A stretch of 64,000 bases of DNA from Massilia horti (GCF_004614195.1 NZ_SPUM01000031.1:31606-95605); one strand, 5' to 3'. Shown: positions 36,817 through 46,049, numbered from the stretch's first letter. A program made the numbers and translations. Notes: a model not told the origin generated them from the letters alone.

Positions 36817-38274
36817 TCACGGTTCCGGCGCATGGATGTCCAATTTCTGCATCGTGTATCGTAGCTGGCGCAGGCTGATGCCGAGCAGGCTGGCCGCCTG
36901 GGTGCGGTTGAACTGGGTCTGGTTCAGCGCACGCAGCACGATGTCGCGCTCGACCTGGTTCAGGTATTCAGGCAGATTTGAGGGAAGCTCGTCCGGGCCG
37001 AGCGCCGGCGCGGCGTTCGAAGGCGCGGCGCTTGAGGGCACGGCTTCTGGGGCAGATACAGGCTGCGGCTCGGGAGCGACTGGCGGTGGAGCCGCCACTT
37101 CCTGCACCGCCGGCGCCTCGGCCACCCGCGCCGCCTTGAGCGAAAGGTCCTGGACCTCGATCACGCCGTCATTCGCGAACGCCAGTGCGCGTTCCAGCAC
37201 ATTTTCCAGCTCGCGCACGTTCCCGGGGAACGAATAGGCGCGCAGCGCATCGAGCACGCCGGGACCAAGCGAAGCCTTGCCCTGCCCCGCAAGTTTGGCG
37301 AGGATCGCCTCGCACAGCACCGGCAGGTCATCGAGCCGCTCGCGCAGCGGCGGCAGCGCCAGCTCGATCACGTTCAGCCGGTAGAACAGGTCCTGCCTGA
37401 ACTTCCCCTGCTCGACGCACCGGGCCAGGTCCTGGTGTGTGGCGCTGATGATGCGCACGTCAACCGGCTCCTCGGCGGTTGCGCCGATCTTGCGCACGCG
37501 CCGTTCCTGGATCGCGCGCAGCAGCTTGACCTGCATCGGCAGCGGCAGGTCCGCCACCTCGTCCAGCAGCAGGGTGCCGCCGTTCGCGGCCTGGAAGAAG
37601 CCGTCGCGCTCCTCGGCCGCGCCGGTAAAGGCGCCCTTGCGGTAGCCGAAGAATTCCGCCTCCATCAGCGTTTCGGGAATCGCACCGCAGTTCACCGCGA
37701 CGAATGGCTTGGCAATACGCGAGCTTTGCGCGTGGATCTCGCGCGCGGCGAGCTCCTTGCCGCTGCCCGATTCGCCGGTGATCGCAATCGGGGCCATCGA
37801 GCGCGCCAGCCGCCCGATCTGCGCGCGCAGCCCCTGCATGGCGGGAGAGTCGCCGATCAGGCGCGAGGGTTCGCTTGAACCGCCGCCGGCCTGCCCCGGC
37901 TGCGGGCTTGACACGCGCAGCGCCGATTGCACCATCATCCGCAGGTCTTCCAGCACCACCGGCTTGGTCACGTAGTCAAAAGCGCCGGCCTTGAGCGCGA
38001 CCACGGCGTTCTCGGCGCTGCCGAAGGCGGTGATCACGGCGATCGGCGTGGACTTGTGGCTGGCAGCGACTTCGCGCACCAATTCCAGCCCGAGTCCGTC
38101 GGGCAGGCGCATATCGGTCAGCACCAGCGCGTAGTCGTTGCGTTCGAGGTTCGCGCGCGCTTCCCTGAGCGTGGCGGAGGTGTCGACGTCGAGCCCCATC
38201 TTGAGCAGGGTGATCTCGAGCAGCTCGCGCAGGTCCGCTTCATCGTCAACGACCAGAATGCGTGGAGAACTCAT
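36817..38274 (-). CDS. pilR: Sigma-54-dependent response regulator PilR
   Basis: A 485-residue NtrC-type activator. Receiver domain (1-120) with phospho-acceptor Asp54 in LVLTDMRLPDG. AAA+ domain (about 140-380) with Walker A GESGSGKE and the sigma-54 contact loop GAFTGA. An Ala/Pro-rich linker follows, then a Fis-type helix-turn-helix at the end (ASLLGISLRQLRYTMQKL). Adjacent pilS supports PilR, the activator of type IV pilin transcription. pilA is not in the window. The start at 38274 gives the family N-terminus MSSPRILVVDDEAD. Confidence 0.93.
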   Translation of the reverse strand: MSSPRILVVDDEADLRELLEITLLKMGLDVDTSATLREARANLERNDYALVLTDMRLPDGLGLELVREVAASHKSTPIAVITAFGSAENAVVALKAGAFDYVTKPVVLEDLRMMVQSALRVSSPQPGQAGGGSSEPSRLIGDSPAMQGLRAQIGRLARSMAPIAITGESGSGKELAAREIHAQSSRIAKPFVAVNCGAIPETLMEAEFFGYRKGAFTGAAEERDGFFQAANGGTLLLDEVADLPLPMQVKLLRAIQERRVRKIGATAEEPVDVRIISATHQDLARCVEQGKFRQDLFYRLNVIELALPPLRERLDDLPVLCEAILAKLAGQGKASLGPGVLDALRAYSFPGNVRELENVLERALAFANDGVIEVQDLSLKAARVAEAPAVQEVAAPPPVAPEPQPVSAPEAVPSSAAPSNAAPALGPDELPSNLPEYLNQVERDIVLRALNQTQFNRTQAASLLGISLRQLRYTMQKLDIHAPEP

Positions 38275-38306
38275 GGCACTGCCTTTCAATTACTTGCAGG
38301 GATGCG

Positions 38307-39980
38307 TCAGCCCGCAACCGGCTGCGCGAAGGTGATCACAAAACGGCCGCTGGCATCTTGTGCGCCGTGGGCGCCGTCCTCGAAGCGGTATTCGTAATCG
38401 AGCATCGCCCCGTTGTTCAGGCACAGTTCGCGTGCCAAGTACAGCCCCAGCCCCGTGCCCTTGCTCGACGTGGTGTAGAACGGCTCGAACAGGTGCGCCC
38501 GCACTTGCGGGGTAATGCCGGGGCCGTCGTCCTGCACGTGCAGTTCGATGTGGCCCGCAGCGTCACGCTCGGGAAAGATGCGGATGCTGGCGGACGCGCG
38601 GCTGGCGTAGCGGATCGCGTTCGTCAGCAGGTTGACCAGCACCTCGCGCAGGTGCAGCGCGTCGAAACGGACCTCGGCCTCGCCCGCCGCGCCGATCCAC
38701 ACCATATCTTCAGGCAGGCCGTGGGTTTCCGAAAATTCGGCCTTCAGCTCGGCCAGGAAGACTTTCAATCGTACCGGTTCGGCATTCGGCTGGGCCTTGC
38801 GCGACAGCTGCAGGATGTCCTCGACCATGCGGTTCACGCGCGCCACGTTATCGCCCACGATCTTGAGCAGACGCGTCTCGGTGGGGCCGGACAGGTCCTC
38901 GGCCAGCAGCGCCGTGGCGTGGCCGATCGCGGACAAGGGATTGCGCACCTCATGTGCGATGCTGGCGGTCAGGCGCCCCATCGAGGCCAGCTTGAGCTGC
39001 TGCGCCTGGCTTTCGATCGCGCTCACGTCCTGCATGAAGATGACGATCCGTTCAAGCGCTTCGTCGGGCGTGTCGACCCGTGCGAAGCGCAGCTTCAGGT
39101 GCGCCGGCTGGTCGAGCCGCCCGCGCCGGGCGCCTCCGCCGTTCCACGGCTTGACGGTCACGTAGGCCGGATCGTCCGATGCCGCGCCGCTGTTGTGCGG
39201 CACCCGCAGCCACGCCGCGAATGCCTGCGCGATCGGCTCGAACGACGCCACCTCGCCCAGCCGAAAGAGCGTCGTGCCGCCGTCCAGCCCCAGCATCCGA
39301 CGCGCCGACGGATTGCCGGTGAAGACCAGGCCGTCGTGCCCGACCACCAGGATGCCGTCGTCGACATCGTCGATGACAATCTCGTTGATCGCCTGCTGGA
39401 TCTTGAGGTCGACGCCGCGCCGCGCGGCCAGCTCTTCCTGGCCGATCAGCCGGCTGGCCAGGCGGTTAAACACCAGCACCACGGAGAACAGCGCCGCGCC
39501 GGTCAGCCCGGACTGCACCAGCGGCGGCTCGACGTCAAACAGCAGCAGCTGATAGACGCTTTCGGCCAGCAGGAACAGCGTCGCCAGCGCCGCCGAGAAC
39601 AGGGCCAGTACCAGCGGCGCCAGGATCGCCGCGCCGGCCAGCGGGAACAGGTAGAGGATGCCCAGGCCGCTGCGCAGGCCGCCCGCGTCCAGGTACAGCA
39701 GCGAGATCGCGATGATGTCGATCGCGACCTGGCTGCCCAACTGCGCCATGAAGCGCCGCTTCCAGCAGGTGGTAACGATGGCAAACGCCAGCGCCAGCAC
39801 CAGGTAGGAGATGCAGGTCTGGGCATAGATCGACCCGACGATGCTGTGGGCCAGGCGGGCGTCGAAGACCAGGTAGAGCAGCAGCACCAGCGCAATGACG
39901 ATGCGCGTGATGTTCAGTGCCTGCAGCGAGCGCCAGAAGGTCGCGCGCGACTGTGCCGATAGCGGCTGCCTGCGAGACAT
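38307..39980 (-). CDS. pilS: PilS sensor histidine kinase
   Basis: A 557-residue membrane kinase. Six hydrophobic spans lie at about residues 20-195 (polytopic sensor domain), followed by a PAS-like domain (about 205-330) and a HisKA domain with phospho-acceptor His in SIAHEVRNPLSAIGHA. The HATPase_c domain has NLLTNAIRYA, DDGPGITP and GTGLGLYLARELC. It precedes pilR by 32 bases and both genes belong to one operon. Confidence 0.93.
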   Translation of the reverse strand: MSRRQPLSAQSRATFWRSLQALNITRIVIALVLLLYLVFDARLAHSIVGSIYAQTCISYLVLALAFAIVTTCWKRRFMAQLGSQVAIDIIAISLLYLDAGGLRSGLGILYLFPLAGAAILAPLVLALFSAALATLFLLAESVYQLLLFDVEPPLVQSGLTGAALFSVVLVFNRLASRLIGQEELAARRGVDLKIQQAINEIVIDDVDDGILVVGHDGLVFTGNPSARRMLGLDGGTTLFRLGEVASFEPIAQAFAAWLRVPHNSGAASDDPAYVTVKPWNGGGARRGRLDQPAHLKLRFARVDTPDEALERIVIFMQDVSAIESQAQQLKLASMGRLTASIAHEVRNPLSAIGHATALLAEDLSGPTETRLLKIVGDNVARVNRMVEDILQLSRKAQPNAEPVRLKVFLAELKAEFSETHGLPEDMVWIGAAGEAEVRFDALHLREVLVNLLTNAIRYASRASASIRIFPERDAAGHIELHVQDDGPGITPQVRAHLFEPFYTTSSKGTGLGLYLARELCLNNGAMLDYEYRFEDGAHGAQDASGRFVITFAQPVAG

Positions 39981-39986
39981 CGGCGC

Positions 39987-40241
39987 TTAATTTTTGGGCG
40001 GCAGGCGCACGTGCGCCGGGCAGCAGTATTCACGCCCGTCCGCGGTCACGGCTTCCGATGCAGGAAAATACACGCCGCAGTGCGCGCAGCTGGTCATCCG
40101 CTCCGATTGCGGCTGGGGTGGCGCGGCAGCGGGGCGCTGCCCCGCCGCGGGCGTGGATTTGGATGCGAGTTCGCGCAGCTTGGCGCGAATGGCGAACACC
40201 ACCAGAACCGCCAGTGCGATCCAGAACAGCAGGCGGCTCAT
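39987..40241 (-). CDS. PP0621-family small membrane protein
   Basis: An 84-residue protein with one N-terminal membrane span (about residues 4-18), a Pro/Ala-rich linker and a small Cys/His domain (CAHCGVYFPASEAV ... EYCCPAHVRL) that probably binds a metal. The function is unknown. It is conserved between ccsA-like and pilS genes in Burkholderiales. It overlaps the ccsA-like gene by ATGA. Confidence 0.8.
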   Translation of the reverse strand: MSRLLFWIALAVLVVFAIRAKLRELASKSTPAAGQRPAAAPPQPQSERMTSCAHCGVYFPASEAVTADGREYCCPAHVRLPPKN

Positions 40242-41038
40242 ACAATCCCCCGGTGCAAGATGACTTCAAGGACAAAACGACTGCCGACGTAAGCCAGCAC
40301 CAAGGTTGCGAATCCGGCCAGCGTGAAGCGCAGCGCGGTCTTGCCGCGCCAGCCGCGCCAGCGGCGGCCGGCCAGCAGCGCGGCGAACAGCAGCCAGGAC
40401 AGCAGCGCGAACACGCTTTTGTGATCCCACTTGAGGGGGCGGCCAAACAGCTGTTCGGAAAACACGATCCCGGACAGCACCGTGAGGCTGAGCAGCACGA
40501 AGCCGATGCGGATCAGGCGGAACAGCAGCTTTTCCATCGTCAGCAGCGCCGGCAGCTGGTCGAGCGCCGCGCCGAGCCAGCCGCCCTTGGCTTGGCGGTG
40601 CGTGTGCAGGCGCGACTCCTGCAGCGCCATCAGCACGGCATGGAAGGCGGCGATGGTGAGCGTGCTGTAGGCCAGCACCGCCACCGCGATATGCCAGCCG
40701 AAGGCCGGTCCCTGCAGCGGCATCAGGCTGCCGGGGAAGATCGCCGGCAATGCCGCCGCGGCGCACGCGCACGGCATCACCAGCCGGCGCAGGCCGTCCA
40801 GGGCAAAATTCCGGTTCTCGACCCAATAGGCGGCGACCGAAACCCACAGCGCGGCCGATAGCATGATCGCAAAGCCCACGCGCAGGCTGCCGGCGGCGGT
40901 CATGTCCAGCCACAGGCCAGCGCCGTGCACCAGCCAGGCCAGCGCGGTCATGCCGGAGATGAGCGCGCCCTGCCGCGCAGGCAGCAGCGCGCACACCGCG
41001 TACAGCGCGGCGGCGGCGAAGAAAAAGGTAGTCTGCAT
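40238..41038 (-). CDS. CcsA/HemX-family cytochrome c assembly-type membrane protein
   Basis: A 266-residue protein with about eight membrane spans and the conserved WDHKSVFALLSW region of YpjD/CcsA-type proteins, plus a His in the central FGWHIAVAVLAYSTL segment. The family handles haem or inner-membrane cytochrome assembly, but for this short form (E. coli YpjD-like) the role is not established. The start at 41038 (MQTTFFF) is preferred to the upstream non-ATG alternative. It is normally adjacent to ffh; here an ABC operon intervenes. Confidence 0.85.
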   Translation of the reverse strand: MQTTFFFAAAALYAVCALLPARQGALISGMTALAWLVHGAGLWLDMTAAGSLRVGFAIMLSAALWVSVAAYWVENRNFALDGLRRLVMPCACAAAALPAIFPGSLMPLQGPAFGWHIAVAVLAYSTLTIAAFHAVLMALQESRLHTHRQAKGGWLGAALDQLPALLTMEKLLFRLIRIGFVLLSLTVLSGIVFSEQLFGRPLKWDHKSVFALLSWLLFAALLAGRRWRGWRGKTALRFTLAGFATLVLAYVGSRFVLEVILHRGIV

Positions 41039-41096
41039 AGGCGACAAGTCTACACCATCGGCAATGGCTGGGGTCAGGTGCCGCCGCCCAGTCTGC

Positions 41097-41894
41097 TCAA
41101 TCCACTGCCGCCTGGCGCAGCTCGTCGCTGTGGTGCCGTTGCTGTTCTTCCATCACCAGCATGCCCAGCTCGCGCTTGAGCTCATTGAACTCTTGCGCCG
41201 ACGGGTCGCGCATGCGGGGAAGATCAACCAGGATGTCGCGCTTGATCGTGCCCGGCCGGTAGGTCATCACCACGATCCGGTCGGCCAGGTAGATCGCTTC
41301 CTCGATGCTGTGGGTGACGAACAGGATCGTCTTCTTCAGCTCGGCCCACAGGCGCAACAGCTCGTCCTGCAGGTTGCGCCGCGTGAGCGCGTCGAGCGCG
41401 CCGAACGGTTCGTCCATCAGCATGATCGGCGAATCGAGGGCCAGCACGCGGGCGATCGCGACCCGCTGGCGCATGCCGCCCGACAGGTCCTTGGGATAGC
41501 GCTGGCGGAAGTCCGACAGCGACAGCATCCCGAGCAGCTCGCCCACCCGGCGCTTGATCTCATCAACCGGCACGCGCTTGATCTCCAGGCCAAAGGCGAC
41601 GTTCTGCTCAACCGTCATCCACGGGAACAGCGCATACTCCTGGAACACCATCCCGCGCTCCGGTCCCGGTGCGGTGACCAGCGCGCCGTCGGCCGTGATC
41701 GTGCCCATACTTGGCGGCGCGAACCCGGCCACGGCGTTGAGCAGCGTCGACTTGCCGCAGCCGGAGGGGCCGAGCAGGCAAACGAATTGGCCGCCGGGGA
41801 TGTCAAGATCGATATCCTTGAGCGCCACCACGTCGCGCCCGCCGCTGTCGAACACCTTGTTCACGCCCTCGATGACAATGCGCGATCCGCTCAT
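41097..41894 (-). CDS. NitT/TauT-family ABC transporter ATP-binding protein
   Basis: A 265-residue ABC ATPase. Walker A GPSGCGKST (42-50), Q-loop FQEYALFPW, signature LSGGMRQR, Walker B IMLMDEPFGALD and the switch His in LFVTHSIEEA are all present. It belongs to the SsuB/TauB/NrtD group that imports sulfonates, taurine, nitrate or similar small molecules. It is the third gene of the operon, 1 bp from the permease. Confidence 0.93.
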   Translation of the reverse strand: MSGSRIVIEGVNKVFDSGGRDVVALKDIDLDIPGGQFVCLLGPSGCGKSTLLNAVAGFAPPSMGTITADGALVTAPGPERGMVFQEYALFPWMTVEQNVAFGLEIKRVPVDEIKRRVGELLGMLSLSDFRQRYPKDLSGGMRQRVAIARVLALDSPIMLMDEPFGALDALTRRNLQDELLRLWAELKKTILFVTHSIEEAIYLADRIVVMTYRPGTIKRDILVDLPRMRDPSAQEFNELKRELGMLVMEEQQRHHSDELRQAAVD

Positions 41895-41895
41895 A

Positions 41896-42726
41896 TCAGT
41901 GCTCCAGGCCGCGGTGCCAGCGCAGCAGGTAGTTGTTCAGGCGGTTCATGGCCAGGTCGATCGCCAGGCCCAGGAGGCCAATGGTGATCATGCCGGCGAT
42001 GATCTTGGCCGACCAAAAATATTCGCGCGCCTCCAGGATGCGGAAACCCAGCCCGTTGTTCACCGCGATCATCTCGGACACGATGACGACGATGAACGCC
42101 GTGCCCACGCCAATGCGTACGCCGGTCAGGATGTAGGGCACGGCAGCCGGCAGGATCACGCGCAGGAACATGGTCGTGCGCCCGGCGCCGAGGTTGCGCG
42201 CGGCGCGCAGGTAGATGCCGTCGACCTGGCGCACCCCGGCGATCGTGTTCATCAACACCGGGAAGAAGGCGCCGAGCGCGATCAGGAACACCGCCGGCGG
42301 ATTGCCCAGCCCGAACCACAGGATCGCGAGCGGGATGTAGGCGATCGGCGGAATCGGCCGCAGCACCTGCACCAGCGGATTGAACCACGCGTACACGGCG
42401 GGGCTCGCGCCCATCGCCAGGCCCAGCGGCAGGGCCAGCGCGGCGCCGATCAAAAAGCCCACCACCACGCGGTACAGGCTGCCGAGCGAATCGCGGATCA
42501 ACTCGCCCGAGAACGCCCACGACCACCAGCCGCCATCGGCGTAGTCCTTGAACTCCTGCAGCGGCAGCAGGTAGGCGACCCACTTGCGCCACACCTCCAG
42601 GGGCGAAGGCAGGATGTTCTCGTTGACCCATCCGTTCACCGCAACCCACTGCCAGACACCGATCGCGACCACCGGCACCACCAGGCCGATCGCGATTTCC
42701 TCCCAATTGCGCTTGCCCATGCCCAC
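41896..42726 (-). CDS. NitT/TauT-family ABC transporter permease
   Basis: A 276-residue inner-membrane permease with six predicted spans. It has the cytoplasmic EAA-type loop YLRAARNLGAGRTTMFLRVI and the IPLAILWFGLGNPPAVFLI segment typical of SsuC/TauC. It is encoded between the binding protein and ATPase genes. The substrate is not determined. Confidence 0.92.
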   Translation of the reverse strand: MGMGKRNWEEIAIGLVVPVVAIGVWQWVAVNGWVNENILPSPLEVWRKWVAYLLPLQEFKDYADGGWWSWAFSGELIRDSLGSLYRVVVGFLIGAALALPLGLAMGASPAVYAWFNPLVQVLRPIPPIAYIPLAILWFGLGNPPAVFLIALGAFFPVLMNTIAGVRQVDGIYLRAARNLGAGRTTMFLRVILPAAVPYILTGVRIGVGTAFIVVIVSEMIAVNNGLGFRILEAREYFWSAKIIAGMITIGLLGLAIDLAMNRLNNYLLRWHRGLEH

Positions 42727-42738
42727 CTCCGATGGCGC

Positions 42739-43713
42739 CTATTTCACGTTCAGGCTTTGCTTGGCCTCGGCCAGCAGGTCGGTCTTGACCCAGTCCCTGG
42801 CCTGTGGCGGACGGGTCATCCTGCCCACGCCGGTCGCGACCATCACGTCGGTGGTGGTCTGGATGTGCTCCGGCGTCAGGTCGTACGAGTACGGCGAGTT
42901 GGCGATCGCATCAACGAAGTCTTCCTTGGTGATCTGGTTCTTGAAGACGGTCTCGCGCACGTATTTTTCGGCCTGTGCCGGGTCGTCGATGAAGGTCTTG
43001 GTGGCCTGCACGAAGCAGCGCATGAACTTCTCGGCCAGCGGACGTTTGGTCGTGTAGAACTTCTCGGTCATGACCATGGTGCGCACGGGCGAGCCGATCG
43101 GGGTGTCGTAGGGCTTCATCACCTCCACGCCGAAGCCCTTGTTGATCGCCTGCGAGGACTGCGGCTCGGACTGCATCATGGCGTCGATGTTCTTGCCCAG
43201 TAGTGCCTGGTTCAGGTCAGGGTACGACAGGTAGATCAGCTGCACGTCCTTGCCCGGCGCGGAGTCGGCGGTCAGGTGCGCCTTCTGCAGTTCGGCCATC
43301 AGCAGCACTTCCTGGATGCCGCCGCGGGTGACGCCGACCTTCTTGCCCTTCAGGTCGGCCACGCTCTTGATATTGAGCCCGGGGCGCGCGACCAGCCGTG
43401 CGCCGCCCTTGGCGAAGCCGGCCACCGCATAGATCGGCGCGCCGCCGGCGCGGCCCGAGATCGCGGCCTCGGACGCGGTGGCGCCGACATCGAGCTCGCC
43501 CGCAAGGATCGCCTGCATCACGTCCAGCCCCTTGGCGAACACCTTCTCCTCGACCTTGATGCCGCACTTGGGCGCGATTTCCTTAATATATGAGACGGCG
43601 CCGTAATGCGCCAGTTTGAGATTGCCGAGCCGGACCACGTCCTGCCCCTGGGCGCCGGTTGCCACCAGCAGGGCGGCGGCGACCAAGGCCTTGCCAAACA
43701 CAGTTGCTGTCAT
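42739..43713 (-). CDS. NMT1/SsuA-like ABC transporter substrate-binding protein
   Basis: A 324-residue periplasmic binding protein with a signal peptide (residues 1-23, ending ATGAQG). The fold is that of the NMT1/SsuA group (VVRLGNLKLAHYGAVSY..., LKGKKVGVTRGGIQEVLL, a second lobe with YPDLNQALLGKNIDAMM). The group includes sulfonate, nitrate, pyrimidine-precursor and riboflavin-precursor binders, so substrate remains open. It is preceded by a 13-codon ORF with a stronger ribosome-binding site. Confidence 0.9.
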   Translation of the reverse strand: MTATVFGKALVAAALLVATGAQGQDVVRLGNLKLAHYGAVSYIKEIAPKCGIKVEEKVFAKGLDVMQAILAGELDVGATASEAAISGRAGGAPIYAVAGFAKGGARLVARPGLNIKSVADLKGKKVGVTRGGIQEVLLMAELQKAHLTADSAPGKDVQLIYLSYPDLNQALLGKNIDAMMQSEPQSSQAINKGFGVEVMKPYDTPIGSPVRTMVMTEKFYTTKRPLAEKFMRCFVQATKTFIDDPAQAEKYVRETVFKNQITKEDFVDAIANSPYSYDLTPEHIQTTTDVMVATGVGRMTRPPQARDWVKTDLLAEAKQSLNVK

Positions 43714-43726
43714 GCCTATCTCTCCA

Positions 43727-43768
43727 TTAAAGATGAATCGATGACCTGCTCACGTGTTTCCGTAACAT
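43727..43768 (-). CDS. Putative 13-residue leader peptide upstream of the ABC operon
   Basis: ATG at 43768 follows AGGAGGGG at 4-base spacing, one of the best ribosome-binding sites in the window. It encodes MLRKHVSRSSIHL and stops 13 bases before the binding-protein start codon. Position, size and the Arg/Ser-rich end suggest a regulatory leader that controls the transporter through translation. This is inferred from sequence only. Confidence 0.5.
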   Translation of the reverse strand: MLRKHVSRSSIHL

Positions 43769-43989
43769 TTACCCCTCCTGCATGCGAGCTGGCCGATACG
43801 GTGCATTAACAATGATGCCATTTGGACAAGGTTATAGCGCAATTAAGATAGTGTCAAATTATTACTAAACAGCATTACCACAATCGACACAACGCTGCCC
43901 GGCAGGGCCCCCGGCCGCGTCGGGAAGCGCCCGCGGAATCAGGTAAAATGGCAGTTTCGTCCGATACGCCCAACACAGTCAGGTAGAAC

Positions 43990-45357
43990 ATGCTAGATAA
44001 CTTAACCCAACGCCTTGCCAAGGTCGTCAAGACGATGCGCGGCGAGGCACGTCTGACCGAAGCGAACACCGCCGAGATGCTGCGCGAAGTGCGCCTGGCC
44101 CTGCTCGAGGCCGACGTGGCGCTGCCGGCGGTGCGCGAATTCATCGCCAAGGTCAAGGAAAAAGCGCTGGGCGAGGAAGTCATCGGCTCGCTGTCGCCGG
44201 GCCAGGCGCTGGTGGGCGTGGTGCAGCGCGAACTGGCCGCGCTGATGGGTGCGGACCTGGGAGCGGAGGCTAGCCAGCTGTCGTTTGCGCAGCAGCCGCC
44301 GGCGATCATCCTGATGGCCGGCCTGCAGGGCGCCGGCAAGACCACCACGGTCGGCAAGCTCGCCAAGTACCTCAAGGAGCAAAAGAAGAAAAAGGTGCTG
44401 ACCGTCTCGGCCGACGTGTACCGCCCGGCCGCTATCGCGCAGCTCGAATCGGTCACCAAACAGGTCGGCGCCGACTTCTTCCCCACCACCGCCGCCGACA
44501 AGCCGGTCGACATCGCGCACAATGCGCTCGACTGGGCGCGCAAGCACTATCACGACGTCTTGATCATCGACACCGCCGGCCGCCTGGGCATCGACGAAGC
44601 GATGATGAAGGAGATCGCCGAGGTGCACGGGGCGGTCAACCCGGTCGAGACCCTGTTCGTGGTCGACGCCATGCTCGGCCAGGACGCGATCAACACCGCC
44701 AAGGCCTTTAACGACGCGCTGCCGCTCACCGGCGTGGTGCTGACCAAGCTCGATGGCGACTCGCGCGGCGGCGCGGCGCTGTCGGTGCGCCACGTGACCG
44801 GCAAGCCGATCAAGTTCGCCGGCGTGTCGGAAAAGCTGGACGGGCTGGAAGCGTTCGATCCGTCCAGGATGGCCAACCGCATCCTGGGCATGGGCGACAT
44901 CCTGGCGCTGGTCGAGGAAGCGCGCAAGGGCGTCGACATGGAAGCCGCGGCCGAAATGGCCAACAAAATCAAGTCCGGCGGCAAGTTCGACATGAACGAC
45001 TTCAAGGCCCAGCTGACGCAGATGAAGAAGATGGGCGGCATGGCCGGCCTGCTCGACAAGCTGCCGGCGCAGTTCCAGCAGGCCGCCGGCAACGCCAACA
45101 TGGGCCAGGCCGACAAGCAGGTGCGGCGCATGGTCGGCATCATCGACTCGATGACGCCGGCCGAACGCGCCAAGCCGGAGCTTATCAAGGCCACCCGCAA
45201 ACGCCGCATCGCGGCCGGCGCCGGCGTGCAGGTGCAGGAAGTGAACCGCATGCTGAACCAGTACGAGCAGATGAACACGATGATGAAAAAGCTGAAGGGC
45301 GGCGGCCTGATGAAAATGATGCGCGGGATGAAAGGGATGATGCCGGGCCTGCGCTGA
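43990..45357 (+). CDS. ffh: Signal recognition particle protein Ffh
   Basis: A 455-residue SRP GTPase for co-translational membrane targeting, working with 4.5S RNA and FtsY. N domain at about 1-100, G1 loop GLQGAGKTTT (111-120), DTAGR, TKLDGDSRGG, then the Met-rich M domain (about 330-455) ending KMMRGMKGMMPGLR, which binds RNA and signal peptides. A strong terminator follows. The plausible -10 element TAAAAT near 43942 is upstream. Confidence 0.98.
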   Translation: MLDNLTQRLAKVVKTMRGEARLTEANTAEMLREVRLALLEADVALPAVREFIAKVKEKALGEEVIGSLSPGQALVGVVQRELAALMGADLGAEASQLSFAQQPPAIILMAGLQGAGKTTTVGKLAKYLKEQKKKKVLTVSADVYRPAAIAQLESVTKQVGADFFPTTAADKPVDIAHNALDWARKHYHDVLIIDTAGRLGIDEAMMKEIAEVHGAVNPVETLFVVDAMLGQDAINTAKAFNDALPLTGVVLTKLDGDSRGGAALSVRHVTGKPIKFAGVSEKLDGLEAFDPSRMANRILGMGDILALVEEARKGVDMEAAAEMANKIKSGGKFDMNDFKAQLTQMKKMGGMAGLLDKLPAQFQQAAGNANMGQADKQVRRMVGIIDSMTPAERAKPELIKATRKRRIAAGAGVQVQEVNRMLNQYEQMNTMMKKLKGGGLMKMMRGMKGMMPGLR

Positions 45358-45377
45358 TCACCGGTTTGTAGCGAACG

Positions 45378-45415
45378 AACGCCGCATGGAGAGGTCTCTT
45401 CATGCGGCGTTTTTT
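45378..45415 (+). terminator. Terminator of ffh
   Basis: An 11-bp stem (AACGCCGCATG / CATGCGGCGTT) with a 12-base loop is followed by TTTTT, 20 bases after the ffh stop codon. Confidence 0.92.
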
Positions 45416-45585
45416 ATGGTTTTTTCACTCTGGAGCGGCCGCATGCAACGCCAAGCTGCGTTTTCCGCCTTATCTAAGTGAAAAAATTTCGAAAAAGACT
45501 TGCACGAACATCAAAACGCCACCAATATAAGCCGGGTGCGATTATTTGCGCTAATTTTCCATGTGTACGTTTAGGAGGCTCGAAG

Positions 45586-45978
45586 ATGGCAACAGCCAAG
45601 AAATCCCCAGCAGCGCCAGCCAAGAAGGCGGCCGCTGCCAAGCCCGCCGCCAAGCCGGCAGCGAAAAAGGCAGCTCCCGCTAAAGCAGCAGCACCGAAAG
45701 CCGCAGCCGCCAAGCCGGCCGCAGCCCGCAAGCCGAACGCCGCTTTCATGAAAGCGATGACGCCATCGGGGCCTCTGGCCGCCGTGGTCGGCGCAACCCC
45801 GCTGCCGCGCACCGAAGTAACCAAGAAAATCTGGGACTACATCAAGAAGCAAAATCTCCAGGACGCTGCAAACCGCCGCATGATCAATGCCGACGACAAG
45901 CTCAAGCCTGTGTTTGGCGGCAAAGCGCAGGTGTCGATGTTCGAAATGACCAAGCTGATCAACGATCACCTGAAATAA
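45586..45978 (+). CDS. SWIB/MDM2-domain protein with H1-like tail
   Basis: A 130-residue protein. The N-terminal half (residues 1-45) is an Ala/Lys/Pro repeat tail like the H1-like protein at 20675-22003. The C-terminal half is a SWIB/MDM2 domain (VTKKIWDYIKKQNLQDAANR, RMINADDKLKPVFGGK, FEMTKLINDHLK). Such SWIB proteins occur in chlamydiae and betaproteobacteria and probably bind the nucleoid. AGGAGG fixes the start at 45586. A terminator follows. Confidence 0.92.
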   Translation: MATAKKSPAAPAKKAAAAKPAAKPAAKKAAPAKAAAPKAAAAKPAAARKPNAAFMKAMTPSGPLAAVVGATPLPRTEVTKKIWDYIKKQNLQDAANRRMINADDKLKPVFGGKAQVSMFEMTKLINDHLK

Positions 45979-46012
45979 GAAGAACGACACGGCTGTCCAA
46001 AAGCCCACATGT

Positions 46013-46048
46013 AAAAAGCCTCGGTTTTGGCCGGGGCTTTTGTTTTTT
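46013..46048 (+). terminator. Terminator of the SWIB gene
   Basis: The stem AAAAGCCTCGG / CCGGGGCTTTT (one wobble pair) with loop TTTTGG is followed by GTTTTTT. It stands just before REPIN copy 3. Confidence 0.85.
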
Positions 46049-46049
46049 C

